In this document: one piece after another, positions 1-8,124 of the stretch
Layout: every line of letters starts with the position of its first letter
Position numbering within the stretch: position 1 is the first letter of the stretch
DNA from: Siphonobacter curvatus
GTDB lineage: Bacteria > Bacteroidota > Bacteroidia > Cytophagales > Spirosomataceae
Length of the DNA: 64,000 bases
Reading direction: 5' to 3'
NCBI RefSeq assembly: GCF_002943425.1
Contig: NZ_PTRA01000006.1
Coordinates: 1 to 64,000 of the forward strand
Translations under genes and position numbers: made by a program
Notes under the pieces: model-generated
Seen by the model: only the letters and a program-made list of their open reading frames with translations
Told to the model about the DNA's origin: nothing
The model's database searches: none

Positions 1-237
1 CTTCGCTTTGAAGTGCAGGACACGGGCATTGGCATTCCCGAGGAGTCGTTAAAGCAGATTTTTGAGGAGTACTCCCAGGCTTCACTTGACACGACCCGCA
101 AGTTCAAGGGCACGGGGCTGGGCCTGGCCATTGTGCATTTGCTGTTGAGTCTGCACCAAAGTCAGATTTTTGTGGAAAGTCAGCAGGATCAGGGCTCCCG
201 CTTTTACTTTGACATTGCCTTTCCGAAGGCCGTTTAA
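1..237 (+). CDS. Sensor histidine kinase, C-terminal fragment
   Basis: The reading frame is open from the window edge and encodes the last 78 residues of a protein whose beginning lies outside. It shows the ATP-binding (HATPase_c) signature of histidine kinases: a DTGIGIP G1 box, an F-box-like region around the lysine-rich stretch, and a GTGLGLAIV G2 box, followed by the usual closing beta strand ending in FDIAFP. The spacing between the boxes is normal, so the ATPase domain looks intact. It probably phosphorylates a response regulator, but the sensor and receiver parts cannot be seen. A strong terminator hairpin follows it, so it is the last gene of its transcript. Confidence 0.9.
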   Translation, partial: LRFEVQDTGIGIPEESLKQIFEEYSQASLDTTRKFKGTGLGLAIVHLLLSLHQSQIFVESQQDQGSRFYFDIAFPKAV

Positions 238-328
238 GTATTAAAAAATGGCTTTTAAGAAAGAAACCCAATGATTTACTGTTTAAGATAGTACAGTAGG
301 ACATCGTTCTTTTTCAGTAGCTTATCCG

Positions 329-377
329 AAAAGGGCGGCAATAAATGCAATAATGTTGCATTTATTGCCGCCCTTTT
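329..377. terminator. Perfect 22-bp hairpin terminator with operator-like apex
   Basis: Arms 329-350 and 356-377 are exact inverted complements with a 5-base loop (TAATG). The outer part is GC rich and flanked by A and T runs, as in a bidirectional intrinsic terminator after the kinase gene. The inner 21 bases (AAATGCAA-N5-TTGCATTT) match the Zur-like boxes at 407 and 3000 except in the central spacer. Confidence 0.8.
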
Positions 378-379
378 CC

Positions 380-408
380 TTGTGATTCCAAAAGTGTAGT
401 TACTTTTG
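380..408 (+). promoter_or_regulatory. Bacteroidota-type promoter of the AztD-like gene
   Basis: A TACTTTTG box (401-408) fits the Bacteroidota -7 consensus TAnnTTTG, and a TTG at 380-382 lies exactly 18 bases upstream, the usual -33/-7 spacing. The predicted start of transcription is near 415, inside the palindrome at 407-421. Confidence 0.6.
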
Positions 409-421
409 CAACATTGTTGCA
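407..421. promoter_or_regulatory. Zur-like operator palindrome upstream of the AztD-like gene
   Basis: TGCAACATTGTTGCA is a perfect 6-3-6 dyad, identical to the one at 3000-3014. It overlaps the -7 box and the predicted transcription start, where a bound repressor would block transcription. A Fur-superfamily zinc repressor is inferred from the two genes that carry the site; the regulator gene is not in the window. Confidence 0.65.
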
Positions 422-440
422 TTTTTACTCCACTATAAAC

Positions 441-1664
441 ATGAAGCGTACATTTAGAAACCTTGGCCTGTTTATGCTGGCCTCTGCTGCCTTTCTGAGT
501 TGCCAGAAAGACAATGCAGTCGAAGATTCTTCCACCCGCGAACACCGATTTTTGCGGGTACTGGTCTCGGATCAGGAATCTAAACAGCTAACCCAGATTA
601 ACCCCTATGACGGCACCACCAGTACTTTTGACGCTAAATATCCCCTGGCGAATCTCTATACGACTGCTTCTCAGCGTTTTGCGGCCGTTTTGTACCAGGG
701 CCAGAATCTGGTGGAAGTATTTGATTCAGGCTTCGAATCGCACGTTGATCATGTCGATCAGAAAGGTACGCCCAAGTTTGGTTCCATTACGGCAACGGGT
801 CTCAAGCCTACGCACTTCAAAAGTCGCGGTCAGGAATCCCTGATTTTTAACGACGGAGACGGTACCCTAAGCCTAGGCAATGAAACCAATTTTCACACCG
901 CCGGAGCCCAGATGCAGGTCATCAACGCCGGACTCGTCCCGCACCACGGAGCCATGGCGGCTTTTGACAATGGTACCTATGCGGTAACCTCGGCCCCGGC
1001 CAGCGGAAAAAGTCCAAACCGGGTACTCGTCATTGACAAGCAGGGCAAAACAACGCACGCGTCTACGCAGGAAGTCGGAGCCATTCACGGCAACGCGACG
1101 GATGGAGCCCATGCGGTTTTCGGTGCCTACACCTCGGCCGAGGCTACCAGTGGAGGCGTATTGGTCGTTGAATCGAACGGCGAACAACGGATGATTGCGA
1201 ATCCCGCAGGCTTCGGAGCGTACCGCCTCGGCAGCATTTACTACGCGGCGGCGGCCAAGAAATTCATTGGTTTTGTTGCGACCAAGGGTGCGTATCTCAT
1301 CGATTTGTCCAGCAATCAGATTACCCCTATTTACGCGGGTACGGATGCTTTTCAGTGCAAGGTAGATTATGCCGGGAATCGTTTGCTCGTCCTTTCGCTT
1401 GATGGTAAACTGCGGGTGTATGATTTAGCCAGTAATCGTTTGATCAAAGAAGGCAACGTAATCGGCACGACCGATGCTGGAGCTACGTATAAACCCATAC
1501 TGGAAGCTACCAACCGGTTTGCGTACATTGCTCTGCCGACCACGGGAGAGGTACATCAGATTAACCTCGAAACGCTGGCTACGACCACCAAACACAAAGT
1601 GTCTGCCAAACCCGTACGTCTGACTTTGCTGGGTTTTGAAAGCAGCGAAGGTCATAATGACTAA
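441..1664 (+). CDS. AztD-like zinc-binding beta-propeller lipoprotein
   Basis: The ATG at 441 gives a lipoprotein signal ending at Cys21 (AAFLSC); an upstream in-frame start at 414 would bury this signal and overlap the operator. The mature protein of about 387 residues is a repetitive beta-propeller. Its pattern fits the periplasmic zinc chaperone AztD: HVDH at 101-104, KPTHF with His125, the acidic NDGDG loop at 137-141, PHHG at 167-170 and IHG at 215-217. In AztD such His and acidic residues bind Zn(II) and hand it to the AztC solute-binding protein of an ABC importer. No aztABC genes are visible here. The Zur-like box and the convergent COG0523 gene support a role in zinc scarcity. An anchored, stand-alone form would be unusual. 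The family call rests on motif order, not on a search. Confidence 0.72.
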   Translation: MKRTFRNLGLFMLASAAFLSCQKDNAVEDSSTREHRFLRVLVSDQESKQLTQINPYDGTTSTFDAKYPLANLYTTASQRFAAVLYQGQNLVEVFDSGFESHVDHVDQKGTPKFGSITATGLKPTHFKSRGQESLIFNDGDGTLSLGNETNFHTAGAQMQVINAGLVPHHGAMAAFDNGTYAVTSAPASGKSPNRVLVIDKQGKTTHASTQEVGAIHGNATDGAHAVFGAYTSAEATSGGVLVVESNGEQRMIANPAGFGAYRLGSIYYAAAAKKFIGFVATKGAYLIDLSSNQITPIYAGTDAFQCKVDYAGNRLLVLSLDGKLRVYDLASNRLIKEGNVIGTTDAGATYKPILEATNRFAYIALPTTGEVHQINLETLATTTKHKVSAKPVRLTLLGFESSEGHND

Positions 1665-1687
1665 GATTTCTTCCCATTAATTCTAAA

Positions 1688-1730
1688 AAAAAAGAACCCG
1701 AAAGCTCGACACTTTCGGGTTCTTTTTTTT
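1688..1730. terminator. Bidirectional terminator between convergent genes
   Basis: AAAGAACCCGAAAG pairs with CTTTCGGGTTCTTT around a short loop, flanked by an A run on the left and a T run on the right, so it can stop both the lipoprotein gene and the facing GTPase gene. Confidence 0.9.
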
Positions 1731-1735
1731 AGGCC

Positions 1736-2941
1736 TTATTCCCATTTCGGAAACGGATCGCGGAAGCGTACGCCGGTCTGCATCCGCCGGATTTCGGCTG
1801 GGGTACACAGGCAGCTTTCCAGTTCCCGAATGATTTGTTCTTGTGCCAGGTCCTGACCAATAATCACCAACTCATTCATGCGATCGCCAAAGTCAGGATG
1901 CCAGCGTTTCCGAATCAATAATTCATTTTCCTGATAAGCGGGATAGTACAGGCGTTCTTTCTCCGGAATTGCTGCCCACCAGGTACCCGCCGGCTCGGCC
2001 CGTAAAGAGCCTCCCGCCTGCCCCCAGCTCAGGGCTTTATCGGGTCGCGACGCCAGCCAAAATAACCCCTTCGAGCGTATGATCCCCGCGGGCCATTCTT
2101 CCTGAAGATACGCCCAGAAACGCTCGGGATGCAGCGGCCGGGAATTCCGGAAAACGAAGGAATGAATGCCGTACTCCTCACTTTCGGGAGTATGATGGCC
2201 TTTCTGTAATTCCTCTACCCAGCTTTCTGCCTGCGACGCTTCCTCCAGATTAAACAGCCCCGTATTCAGAATCTGTTCGGGTTCTACCCGACCGAAACTT
2301 GATTCGACCAAGCGGGCTTTGGGATTCAGATGCTGGAGAATGGCCTTTAATTCCCCCAGTTGATGCGGGGTAATTAAATCCGTTTTGTTGAGAATCAATA
2401 CATTGGCAAACTCAATCTGATCGGTCAGTAAATTAACGATACTCCGCGTATCGGCCTGATCGTCTGGGTTGAGCTTCCGACTGCGGACGGTATCAATCGA
2501 ACCAAAGTCTTTGGCAAAGTTGTAGGCATCAACTACGGTTACGAGCGTGTCCAGCCGACTGAACGCCGATAAGTCAATTCCCATCGCTTCGTCGGTATAA
2601 CTGAAGGTCTGAGCTACGGGCAAAGGCTCTGAAATGCCCGACGATTCGATCAACAGGTAATCAAAACGGTTTTCTCGAGCTAGCTTTTCCACTTCAACCA
2701 TCAGGTCTTCCCGCAGAGTACAGCAAATGCAGCCATTAGACATTTCGACGAGTCGTTCCTCGGTACGAGACAGTACATTCTGCGATTGAATCGTCTGAGC
2801 ATCCACATTGACTTCACTCATATCATTGACGATAACGGCCACTTTCAGGCCGTGACGGTGATGCAGGAGATAATTGAGCAGGGTGGTTTTACCCGCTCCC
2901 AAAAATCCGCTCAGTACGGTTACGGGGAGTTTTTTTACCAT
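1736..2941 (-). CDS. COG0523 metallochaperone GTPase (CobW/ZigA/YciC type)
   Basis: This 401-residue protein has a Walker A loop GFLGAGKT at 12-19, the metal-binding CxCC motif (CICC) at 71-74, an ESSG-I-SEP switch/Walker B region, an NKTD guanine-specificity motif and a CobW C-terminal domain from about residue 255. Members of this G3E GTPase family deliver metals to target enzymes; the subgroup under Zur control supplies zinc when it is scarce. Two Zur-like palindromes lie directly upstream (2961-2991 and 3000-3014), which favours zinc over cobalt or nickel. It converges on the AztD-like lipoprotein gene. The client protein cannot be told from the sequence. Confidence 0.88.
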   Translation of the reverse strand: MVKKLPVTVLSGFLGAGKTTLLNYLLHHRHGLKVAVIVNDMSEVNVDAQTIQSQNVLSRTEERLVEMSNGCICCTLREDLMVEVEKLARENRFDYLLIESSGISEPLPVAQTFSYTDEAMGIDLSAFSRLDTLVTVVDAYNFAKDFGSIDTVRSRKLNPDDQADTRSIVNLLTDQIEFANVLILNKTDLITPHQLGELKAILQHLNPKARLVESSFGRVEPEQILNTGLFNLEEASQAESWVEELQKGHHTPESEEYGIHSFVFRNSRPLHPERFWAYLQEEWPAGIIRSKGLFWLASRPDKALSWGQAGGSLRAEPAGTWWAAIPEKERLYYPAYQENELLIRKRWHPDFGDRMNELVIIGQDLAQEQIIRELESCLCTPAEIRRMQTGVRFRDPFPKWE

Positions 2942-2960
2942 GAGGAGAATACGTTAGGGG

Positions 2961-2991
2961 TTCATATTTGCAACGTTGTTGCAAATATGAA
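2961..2991. promoter_or_regulatory. Extended Zur-like palindrome at the COG0523 gene
   Basis: Arms 2961-2974 and 2978-2991 are perfect 14-bp inverted complements around GTT, with the core TGCAACGTTGTTGCA at 2969-2983. It ends about 20 bp before the start codon, probably over the transcription start. An imperfect -7 box (CATATTTG on the minus strand) overlaps it. Confidence 0.7.
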
Positions 2992-2999
2992 CATTTAAA

Positions 3000-3014
3000 T
3001 GCAACATTGTTGCA
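3000..3014. promoter_or_regulatory. Second Zur-like operator upstream of the COG0523 gene
   Basis: The core TGCAACATTGTTGCA is identical to the box at 407-421, and the dyad extends to 21 bases (2997-3017). It lies 31 bp upstream of the previous palindrome, centre to centre, i.e. three helical turns, so two repressor dimers could bind on the same face. Confidence 0.68.
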
Positions 3015-3080
3015 TTTATCAACCTACTATTTTCTCTTCAAGTAATACGAAGCCTCATCGCTGAGATTGTAGTAGCAAGG

Positions 3081-4046
3081 TTACTCGGCTTCGTTCGTAT
3101 TGGTTTGCAACCAGGCTACTTTTTGCTCGGATTCATGGGGCTGACTAATTAATTCCCCGTACAGTTCAGGACGGCGGGCCTGTAAATAGCGATGCCCTCC
3201 GGCCTGCGTGAGATTGTCGGAGGTCAGGATTGCGGTTACGACTTCATTATCCAGGGATCGGCATTCGGCCAGTATATCACCGAAGGGGTCCAGAATCATG
3301 GAGCACCCGTTTTTGAGCTGATCGTCATCCATGCCGATGGGGTTGGCAAAGACGGCATACACGGCATTATCGTAGGCTCGGGCGGGTAGCCATTTCATCA
3401 ACCACTGCCGCCCTTTGAGTCCATCAAATTCAGCTCGCAGGGAAGTGGGGTCATACTTCCGGTTCTCCCAGAGTTTGGGATCTACAAATCCGGCTCCGGG
3501 ACGAGTAGAGGGCGTACACATGGTTACGTGCGGCATCAGAATAATCTCGGCTCCGAGTAGCTTGGTGGCCCGCACATTCTCGATGATATTGTTATCGTAA
3601 CAAATCAGGATACCGCATTTCCAGCCGTACAGATCAAACACGCAGTACGCGTCGCCGGGCGTCAGGTGTGGATTGATGAAAGGATGTAACTTACGGTACT
3701 TTGCCAATAGGCCGGATTGATCCACGCAGACGTAGGCTTTGTACAGACGATCCTGTTCATCCTTTTCGAATAAACCCGCTGCAATTGCAATCCGATGCTT
3801 TCGGGCCAGACGGATCAATTCATCGGTGCTGGGTCCCGAGGGGATGGGCTCGGCGATAGCCAGCAGTTCTTCCCGACTCAGGTGTCGGGCAAAAGTATAT
3901 CCGGTAATAGAACACTCGTGAAACGCAATCACCTGAGCACCGGTCTGAGCGGCCTTGCCCGCCAGTTGATCGATGATGGAAAGATTATACGCTTTGTCAC
4001 CACTCTTGTTTTCAAACTGAGCAGTAGCCATAACCAGGGTTCGCAT
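3081..4046 (-). CDS. Nitrilase/carbon-nitrogen hydrolase family protein
   Basis: With the ATG at 4046 the protein has 321 residues and begins directly with the first beta strand (MRTLVMATAQ); the longer frame would need a TTG and adds an unstructured leader. The Glu-Lys-Cys triad of the nitrilase superfamily is visible: Glu44 in AFHECS, Lys119 in KYRKLH, and Cys149 in ILICYDN. These enzymes hydrolyse non-peptide C-N bonds, mostly amides, in the cytoplasm; the substrate cannot be told. A sizeable insertion after the cysteine (about 175-215, with ENRKYDPTSLRAEFDGLKG) is seen in a subset of aliphatic amidase-like members. The upstream AraC gene on the same strand ends 72 bp before the start and could be its regulator. 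Confidence 0.85.
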   Translation of the reverse strand: MRTLVMATAQFENKSGDKAYNLSIIDQLAGKAAQTGAQVIAFHECSITGYTFARHLSREELLAIAEPIPSGPSTDELIRLARKHRIAIAAGLFEKDEQDRLYKAYVCVDQSGLLAKYRKLHPFINPHLTPGDAYCVFDLYGWKCGILICYDNNIIENVRATKLLGAEIILMPHVTMCTPSTRPGAGFVDPKLWENRKYDPTSLRAEFDGLKGRQWLMKWLPARAYDNAVYAVFANPIGMDDDQLKNGCSMILDPFGDILAECRSLDNEVVTAILTSDNLTQAGGHRYLQARRPELYGELISQPHESEQKVAWLQTNTNEAE

Positions 4047-4118
4047 AAGAGGCTTGTTTGAGTAGGCCCCAAAACTACGGAACCCGCTGGCAGCAGAATT
4101 GTACAAATTCGACAAGCC

Positions 4119-4919
4119 TTAGTCAGGTGAAGGAAGGAAATTGACCGCCAGACGATTTTGCTGTTTCAGATAAAGTGAAGGCGTAAGGCCGGTTAGCTTG
4201 CGGAATTCCCGGATCAGATGGGCCTGATCATAGTAGCCCGCTTCGTACACCGCTGGTGTCATCCCATGTTTGTACTGGGGCTGTTGTACCTCTTTGAGAA
4301 AATAATGCAGCCGAACAATACTGCCCATTTTTTGCGGACTTACGCCAATGATTTCCTTGAATTTACGCTCCAGTTGCCGTTGTTCGTAGCCTGTAAACTG
4401 CATCAGTTCACGAGCCGTAAAGCATCCGTTTCGCTGAATGATCCACTGCGTAGCGGCTGTGATGAGGGGTTGCGGCCGATCCGTTGCCTGCTTAAGCAAG
4501 ACTTTGAAAAAATGATCGAGCTGCTGCTTACTCGACTGGACGTCAGTTGAGTCGCTGAGTTGCTGATACAGGTCACGGCTCGCCGTCCCCAGTATGAGAT
4601 CCAGTTCTACGATTTGGTTGCTTAGCTCCGAAGCGGGTATTCCCAATAAAGAGCTCATCCCATACGGCTGAAAAACCACGATGATCAGATTGGTAATTCC
4701 GCTCGCATATACCGTTTTGTACTCCCTGATCTGCCCATAAACGAAGGAGGCCGGGAGTCGATCGCCCCGATCATCTTGCAAAAGCGAATTAAAGGAGAAA
4801 ACCAGGCCTGTACTACCGTCCGAGAATAACCGTAATTTTTGTACGCTTTCAAACGAATGCCGGATGAAGAGATAGTGCCGGATGAACGGCAGCAAAGCGG
4901 GAGCGGGTAACAGTTGCAT
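4119..4919 (-). CDS. AraC-family transcriptional regulator
   Basis: The protein has 266 residues. The first 150 form a small beta-rich sensing domain of the type found in Bacteroidota AraC proteins (opening with PALLPFIRHYLFIRHSF). The last 100 hold the two helix-turn-helix units, including FTARELMQFTGYEQRQLERKF and the closing GYYDQAHLIREFRKLTGLTP signature. It probably activates nearby genes in response to a small ligand. The nitrilase-family gene immediately downstream on the same strand is the natural target candidate, but no operator was identified. Confidence 0.85.
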   Translation of the reverse strand: MQLLPAPALLPFIRHYLFIRHSFESVQKLRLFSDGSTGLVFSFNSLLQDDRGDRLPASFVYGQIREYKTVYASGITNLIIVVFQPYGMSSLLGIPASELSNQIVELDLILGTASRDLYQQLSDSTDVQSSKQQLDHFFKVLLKQATDRPQPLITAATQWIIQRNGCFTARELMQFTGYEQRQLERKFKEIIGVSPQKMGSIVRLHYFLKEVQQPQYKHGMTPAVYEAGYYDQAHLIREFRKLTGLTPSLYLKQQNRLAVNFLPSPD

Positions 4920-5097
4920 CGCTGAAGAGGAGTTGGGTAACCTTCAACCAAAGGCAAAGCCTACGCAACATACGATTTTTTCGTTGACTGTAGTACCCAG
5001 ACACCCGATAGGCTACCTGAAGACTTTCTAAATACCCCTCCGACCCACGCTTCATGTAAATTTCAGCCGGGATGCTGTTCCCCGGCTGAACGTACAC

Positions 5098-5985
5098 TTA
5101 AGGTAAAAATTCCCGGCTTATTGCTACGCCCGCCATGGTACCTGCGGCGACGGCGACACTCACGGTTCGCTTCATGGTCGTGGCATCACCCGCGGCATAC
5201 ACCCCAGCGATACTCGTTTTTTGCAGGGCATCTACCTGAATATAACCGTCTTCTGTGTGCACGCACCCCAGGTCCCTGGGTAATGGACAGTGCTGTTCAA
5301 AAGGCGGGCGGGCGTACAGGGCATTCAACGGAAACTTCCGGCCGTCAGCAAGTACCAAATGCTGTAAATACCCATTTTCGTGAACGATCTCCTGTAAAGG
5401 CGTTTCTTCAATGGTAATACCAAGCGAACTAAGAATGGAGGTGTCCGGAATGGTGGAAGGTGCGTTGGTGAATACGGTCAGTTGCGGAGTCCAGTTACGG
5501 ATGAGGCGGCCCATTTCCAAAGCGGTTTCTCCGTTCATGAGAATACCGGTTGGCTGATCGCGATACTCGTAACCATGGCAATACGGACAGTGAATGACTG
5601 AGATGCCCCAGCTTTTGGAAAAACCGGGCAGGGCGGGCATCAGGTCCCGAATGCCGGTAGCGAACAACAGTTTTTTGGCCTGTATAACGGAACCCGCATC
5701 CGTAGTCACGGTAAAATTCATATCCTGCCCCGTTACGCTGACAGCCGTTTCGCTTTGGAAACGAACCGTGGGATAGTTCAAGACCTGAGCTTTGGCACGT
5801 TCGGCAATCTCGGCAGGTGTACTGCCATCCTGCGTAAGGAAATTATGGGAATGAGGAGTTTGACGGTTACAGGGCCGACCGCTATCTAGGATAACGACTT
5901 GTCGAATGGCTCGCCCCAGGCTCAAAGCTCCGGCTAAACCGGCGTAACTACCGCCAATAATCACGACATCTACAGATTGTTTCAT
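5098..5985 (-). CDS. NAD(P)/FAD-dependent oxidoreductase, thioredoxin reductase-like
   Basis: A 295-residue flavoprotein of the low-molecular-weight thioredoxin reductase fold. The FAD-binding GGSYAGLAGA loop lies at 11-20, the redox pair CPYC at 133-136 in the conserved context IHCPYCHGYE, and the closing FAD motif GVYAAGDAT near 262-270. The active-site pair is CPYC rather than the CATC of true TrxB, as in the GliT/HlmI-like and uncharacterised bacterial subgroups that reduce disulfides or oxidise dithiols. It lies downstream of a TetR gene, with a palindromic operator about 40 bp before its start, so it is probably an inducible detoxification or redox enzyme. Confidence 0.85.
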   Translation of the reverse strand: MKQSVDVVIIGGSYAGLAGALSLGRAIRQVVILDSGRPCNRQTPHSHNFLTQDGSTPAEIAERAKAQVLNYPTVRFQSETAVSVTGQDMNFTVTTDAGSVIQAKKLLFATGIRDLMPALPGFSKSWGISVIHCPYCHGYEYRDQPTGILMNGETALEMGRLIRNWTPQLTVFTNAPSTIPDTSILSSLGITIEETPLQEIVHENGYLQHLVLADGRKFPLNALYARPPFEQHCPLPRDLGCVHTEDGYIQVDALQKTSIAGVYAAGDATTMKRTVSVAVAAGTMAGVAISREFLP

Positions 5986-6009
5986 GGTCTTTTCAGGAAA
6001 GTAACGTCA

Positions 6010-6017
6010 CAAACGTA
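6010..6017 (-). promoter_or_regulatory. -7 box for the flavin oxidoreductase gene
   Basis: On the minus strand these bases read TACGTTTG, an exact match to TAnnTTTG, 25 bp before the start codon. The TetR-type palindrome lies just upstream, where it would cover the -33 region. Confidence 0.5.
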
Positions 6018-6024
6018 AGACTTT

Positions 6025-6042
6025 TGTCACATATATGTGACA
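6025..6042. promoter_or_regulatory. Palindromic TetR-type operator
   Basis: TGTCACATATATGTGACA is a perfect 18-bp dyad in the 74-bp gap between the TetR gene and the oxidoreductase gene, adjacent to a -7 box. A further GTCAC half site lies at 6006-6010. Its position and symmetry suit a TetR dimer. Confidence 0.65.
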
Positions 6043-6059
6043 TTTCAATGCAAAATTTT

Positions 6060-6614
6060 TTAAAGCCCTATGCCTTTACTAAACGAAAGCCAGGCAAAAT
6101 GTTTAAGACTATTTTTAGCTACGGAGCCCATCGCTTCGGCATTGACCGTCGCAGCAATTACTCCACTAAAAAACATGGCAATCCATTCCGCTGTAAATTC
6201 GGAAGCGATCAAACCCTGAGTCTGCAATTGGGTGATCACACCCCGATACCGCGAGTAAAATGCATCATACTGAGCACAATCAGGGTTTTGTGACGAGTGC
6301 AGATGTTCCGGTCGGGTATGTAGTTTGCTGAATAGCGAAAACTTGGCTCCGCATTCTACACCCGCGTACACCATATTCTCCAGTTGCTTCAGCGGATCAT
6401 CCGAAGCTTCCAAGGCCTGCATCATGGCGGTCCGGCAACTCCGCTGCATTTCCTTCTGGCAGCTCATCAGTAACGCTTCGCGGGTTTTGAAGTAGCGGTG
6501 AAGCGTCCGCCGGGTAATGGCGGCTTTCTCCGCTACCTTTTCCAGCGGAGCGGAATAATCCTCGTTAAAGACGAGAATGGCGGCGTCGATGATCTTTTGT
6601 TGGGTGTTTTGCAT
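6060..6614 (-). CDS. TetR/AcrR-family transcriptional regulator
   Basis: The protein has 184 residues, typical for the family. The N-terminal DNA-binding domain runs from IIDAAILVFNEDYSAPLEKVAEKAAITRRTLHRYF (about 8-42), with the recognition helix around ITRRTLHRYF. The rest is an all-helical ligand and dimer domain of unknown specificity. It lies on the same strand as and just upstream of the thioredoxin reductase-like gene; the palindrome between the two suggests it represses that gene and releases it on binding an inducer. Confidence 0.85.
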   Translation of the reverse strand: MQNTQQKIIDAAILVFNEDYSAPLEKVAEKAAITRRTLHRYFKTREALLMSCQKEMQRSCRTAMMQALEASDDPLKQLENMVYAGVECGAKFSLFSKLHTRPEHLHSSQNPDCAQYDAFYSRYRGVITQLQTQGLIASEFTAEWIAMFFSGVIAATVNAEAMGSVAKNSLKHFAWLSFSKGIGL

Positions 6615-6724
6615 ACCGTAAAAGACAAAACTACGAAAAATTTATTGGGAAGAATGGCTTCTGAACCTATCCATTGAATGGATCAGCCGAGTGTTGATGA
6701 GTTACCACTCGGCTGATTCGGTTT

Positions 6725-7810
6725 CTAGGTCCAGTAGGTAATGGGGGCTTTCGGGAAACGCTCCTGCCAGGCCCGGGTCAAAAACGTTCGCAAGGATTGC
6801 ATCATTTCAGGACGGTACACAAACTTCACGCCCCCAAACTTATTGTACTTGCTGGCCCGACTGCCCTCGTCCATTTCAACGCCAATATTGGGATACCAGC
6901 CGGATAATGCCGCCTTGCTGCCGGGGGTGAAACGGTGGGTAATGAACTCAACCGTCAGATCGCAGGGAAAATCCAGGCGATCGGCTAACTGATCCAATAG
7001 GTCGGTATAATGCTGCTGCCAATCGGGAATGGGCATGATGGGAGCCAGTACCACCCCCACCGCGTAACCTCCGCCGCCAAGGGCACGGGGCAACGCTAGT
7101 TTTCGCAGGGCTTCGATACGAGCCGCCACCGGTGCCGTTCCGCCTTCGAGGCGGCGGGCAATGGGTTCGGCGTTTAGACTTACCCGTGCCCGCGTCCGGC
7201 CTTCGTGGGGCAGGTTCAGCAAGGGGTTTACCTGATCATACTTGGTCACAAACCGCAACTGAGCCTGCGGGCGGGTAGCGAAATAACGGACGCATTCTTC
7301 TAAACTGCCCGTGAGGTGTTCTATACCAATGACGTCGGTGTAGCAGCTTACTTCAAAACTCGTCACCCGGTCTTCCCTTTCATAGGTAGCCGTATGGGCC
7401 AGCAGTTGCGGCAGATTAGCAAAAACCCTGGTAACGGGCGGTCCCGACAAACTTCCGGCCAGGTAACAGTACTGACAGTGAGCCGGACAACCTTCGGCCA
7501 GGTTGAGCTGCCAGTCGGCCGAAGGCGGTGTTGGTTGCAGCCGCAGGGCACTTGGCGGAGCTTTCACCACGGCCAGGGTATTCTTGGCGTTTCGGTAGGT
7601 TTCGCGTTCGTCCGCACCACGCAAACCCGTAATGCGGTTATTTTTCAAGACTTCAATGGGTAAATCCAGAGCCTGCATCCGCTGGTACATTTGCTGACCG
7701 AAAGGTTCTTCCAACGCGTCTGGCGTAAAGAGCACCCGCTTGGGTAACCACAATCGGCTGGAGACAGTAGGACTCAAACTAGACGTAATTTTCTCGGGAA
7801 TGGTTACCAT
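6725..7810 (-). CDS. Spore photoproduct lyase family radical SAM protein
   Basis: The 361-residue protein carries a CxxxCxxC cluster (Cys108, Cys112, Cys115 in CPAHCQYCYL), the arrangement of the radical SAM [4Fe-4S] site, preceded by the conserved NLAEGCP context of the SPL family. SplB repairs the UV lesion 5-thyminyl-5,6-dihydrothymine in spore DNA by radical reversal. This organism shows no sign of sporulation, and homologues like this occur in many non-spore formers with unproven function. The residues needed for lesion repair near the C-terminus (the SplB catalytic cysteine region) are not obvious here. No photolyase partner is adjacent. Confidence 0.8.
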   Translation of the reverse strand: MVTIPEKITSSLSPTVSSRLWLPKRVLFTPDALEEPFGQQMYQRMQALDLPIEVLKNNRITGLRGADERETYRNAKNTLAVVKAPPSALRLQPTPPSADWQLNLAEGCPAHCQYCYLAGSLSGPPVTRVFANLPQLLAHTATYEREDRVTSFEVSCYTDVIGIEHLTGSLEECVRYFATRPQAQLRFVTKYDQVNPLLNLPHEGRTRARVSLNAEPIARRLEGGTAPVAARIEALRKLALPRALGGGGYAVGVVLAPIMPIPDWQQHYTDLLDQLADRLDFPCDLTVEFITHRFTPGSKAALSGWYPNIGVEMDEGSRASKYNKFGGVKFVYRPEMMQSLRTFLTRAWQERFPKAPITYWT

Positions 7811-8124
7811 CAGATAAGGAATTAGGGTTGGTTTCTTCGCTATTATATAAACCCCGAAACACCCTTTTTAATTCAGTATAGCCCCAATACTTACAAATAC
7901 ATACTATTGATTTACAGATACTTGTAAATTATTTTCACTATATTTTCCAGGAAGCTTTTAGTAAAATGGACGTACCTGGTTTTATCGAGCCATCTCGGGA
8001 GTCTTTCGAACCGAGTACCTCTGTTTTCCGCCAACAAAAAAATACAATATCGGATTTTCCTACTGACATACGGCTGTCATCCAGCCATTAGAGCTTTGCT
8101 ATCGTAACCTTAAACGCACGCAAG
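7811..8124. other. Divergent intergenic region
   Basis: This gap separates the radical SAM gene (minus) from the VOC gene (plus) and must hold both promoters. It is AT rich from 7860 to 7945 with imperfect TACAAATAC / GATACTTGTA repeats, but no convincing operator or small gene. Confidence 0.4.

Noticed and set aside
7363-7551. Frames overlapping large genes on the opposite or shifted strand, such as this one in the radical SAM gene
   Set aside because: They are shadows: they lie wholly within genes with strong family motifs and show no motif of their own.
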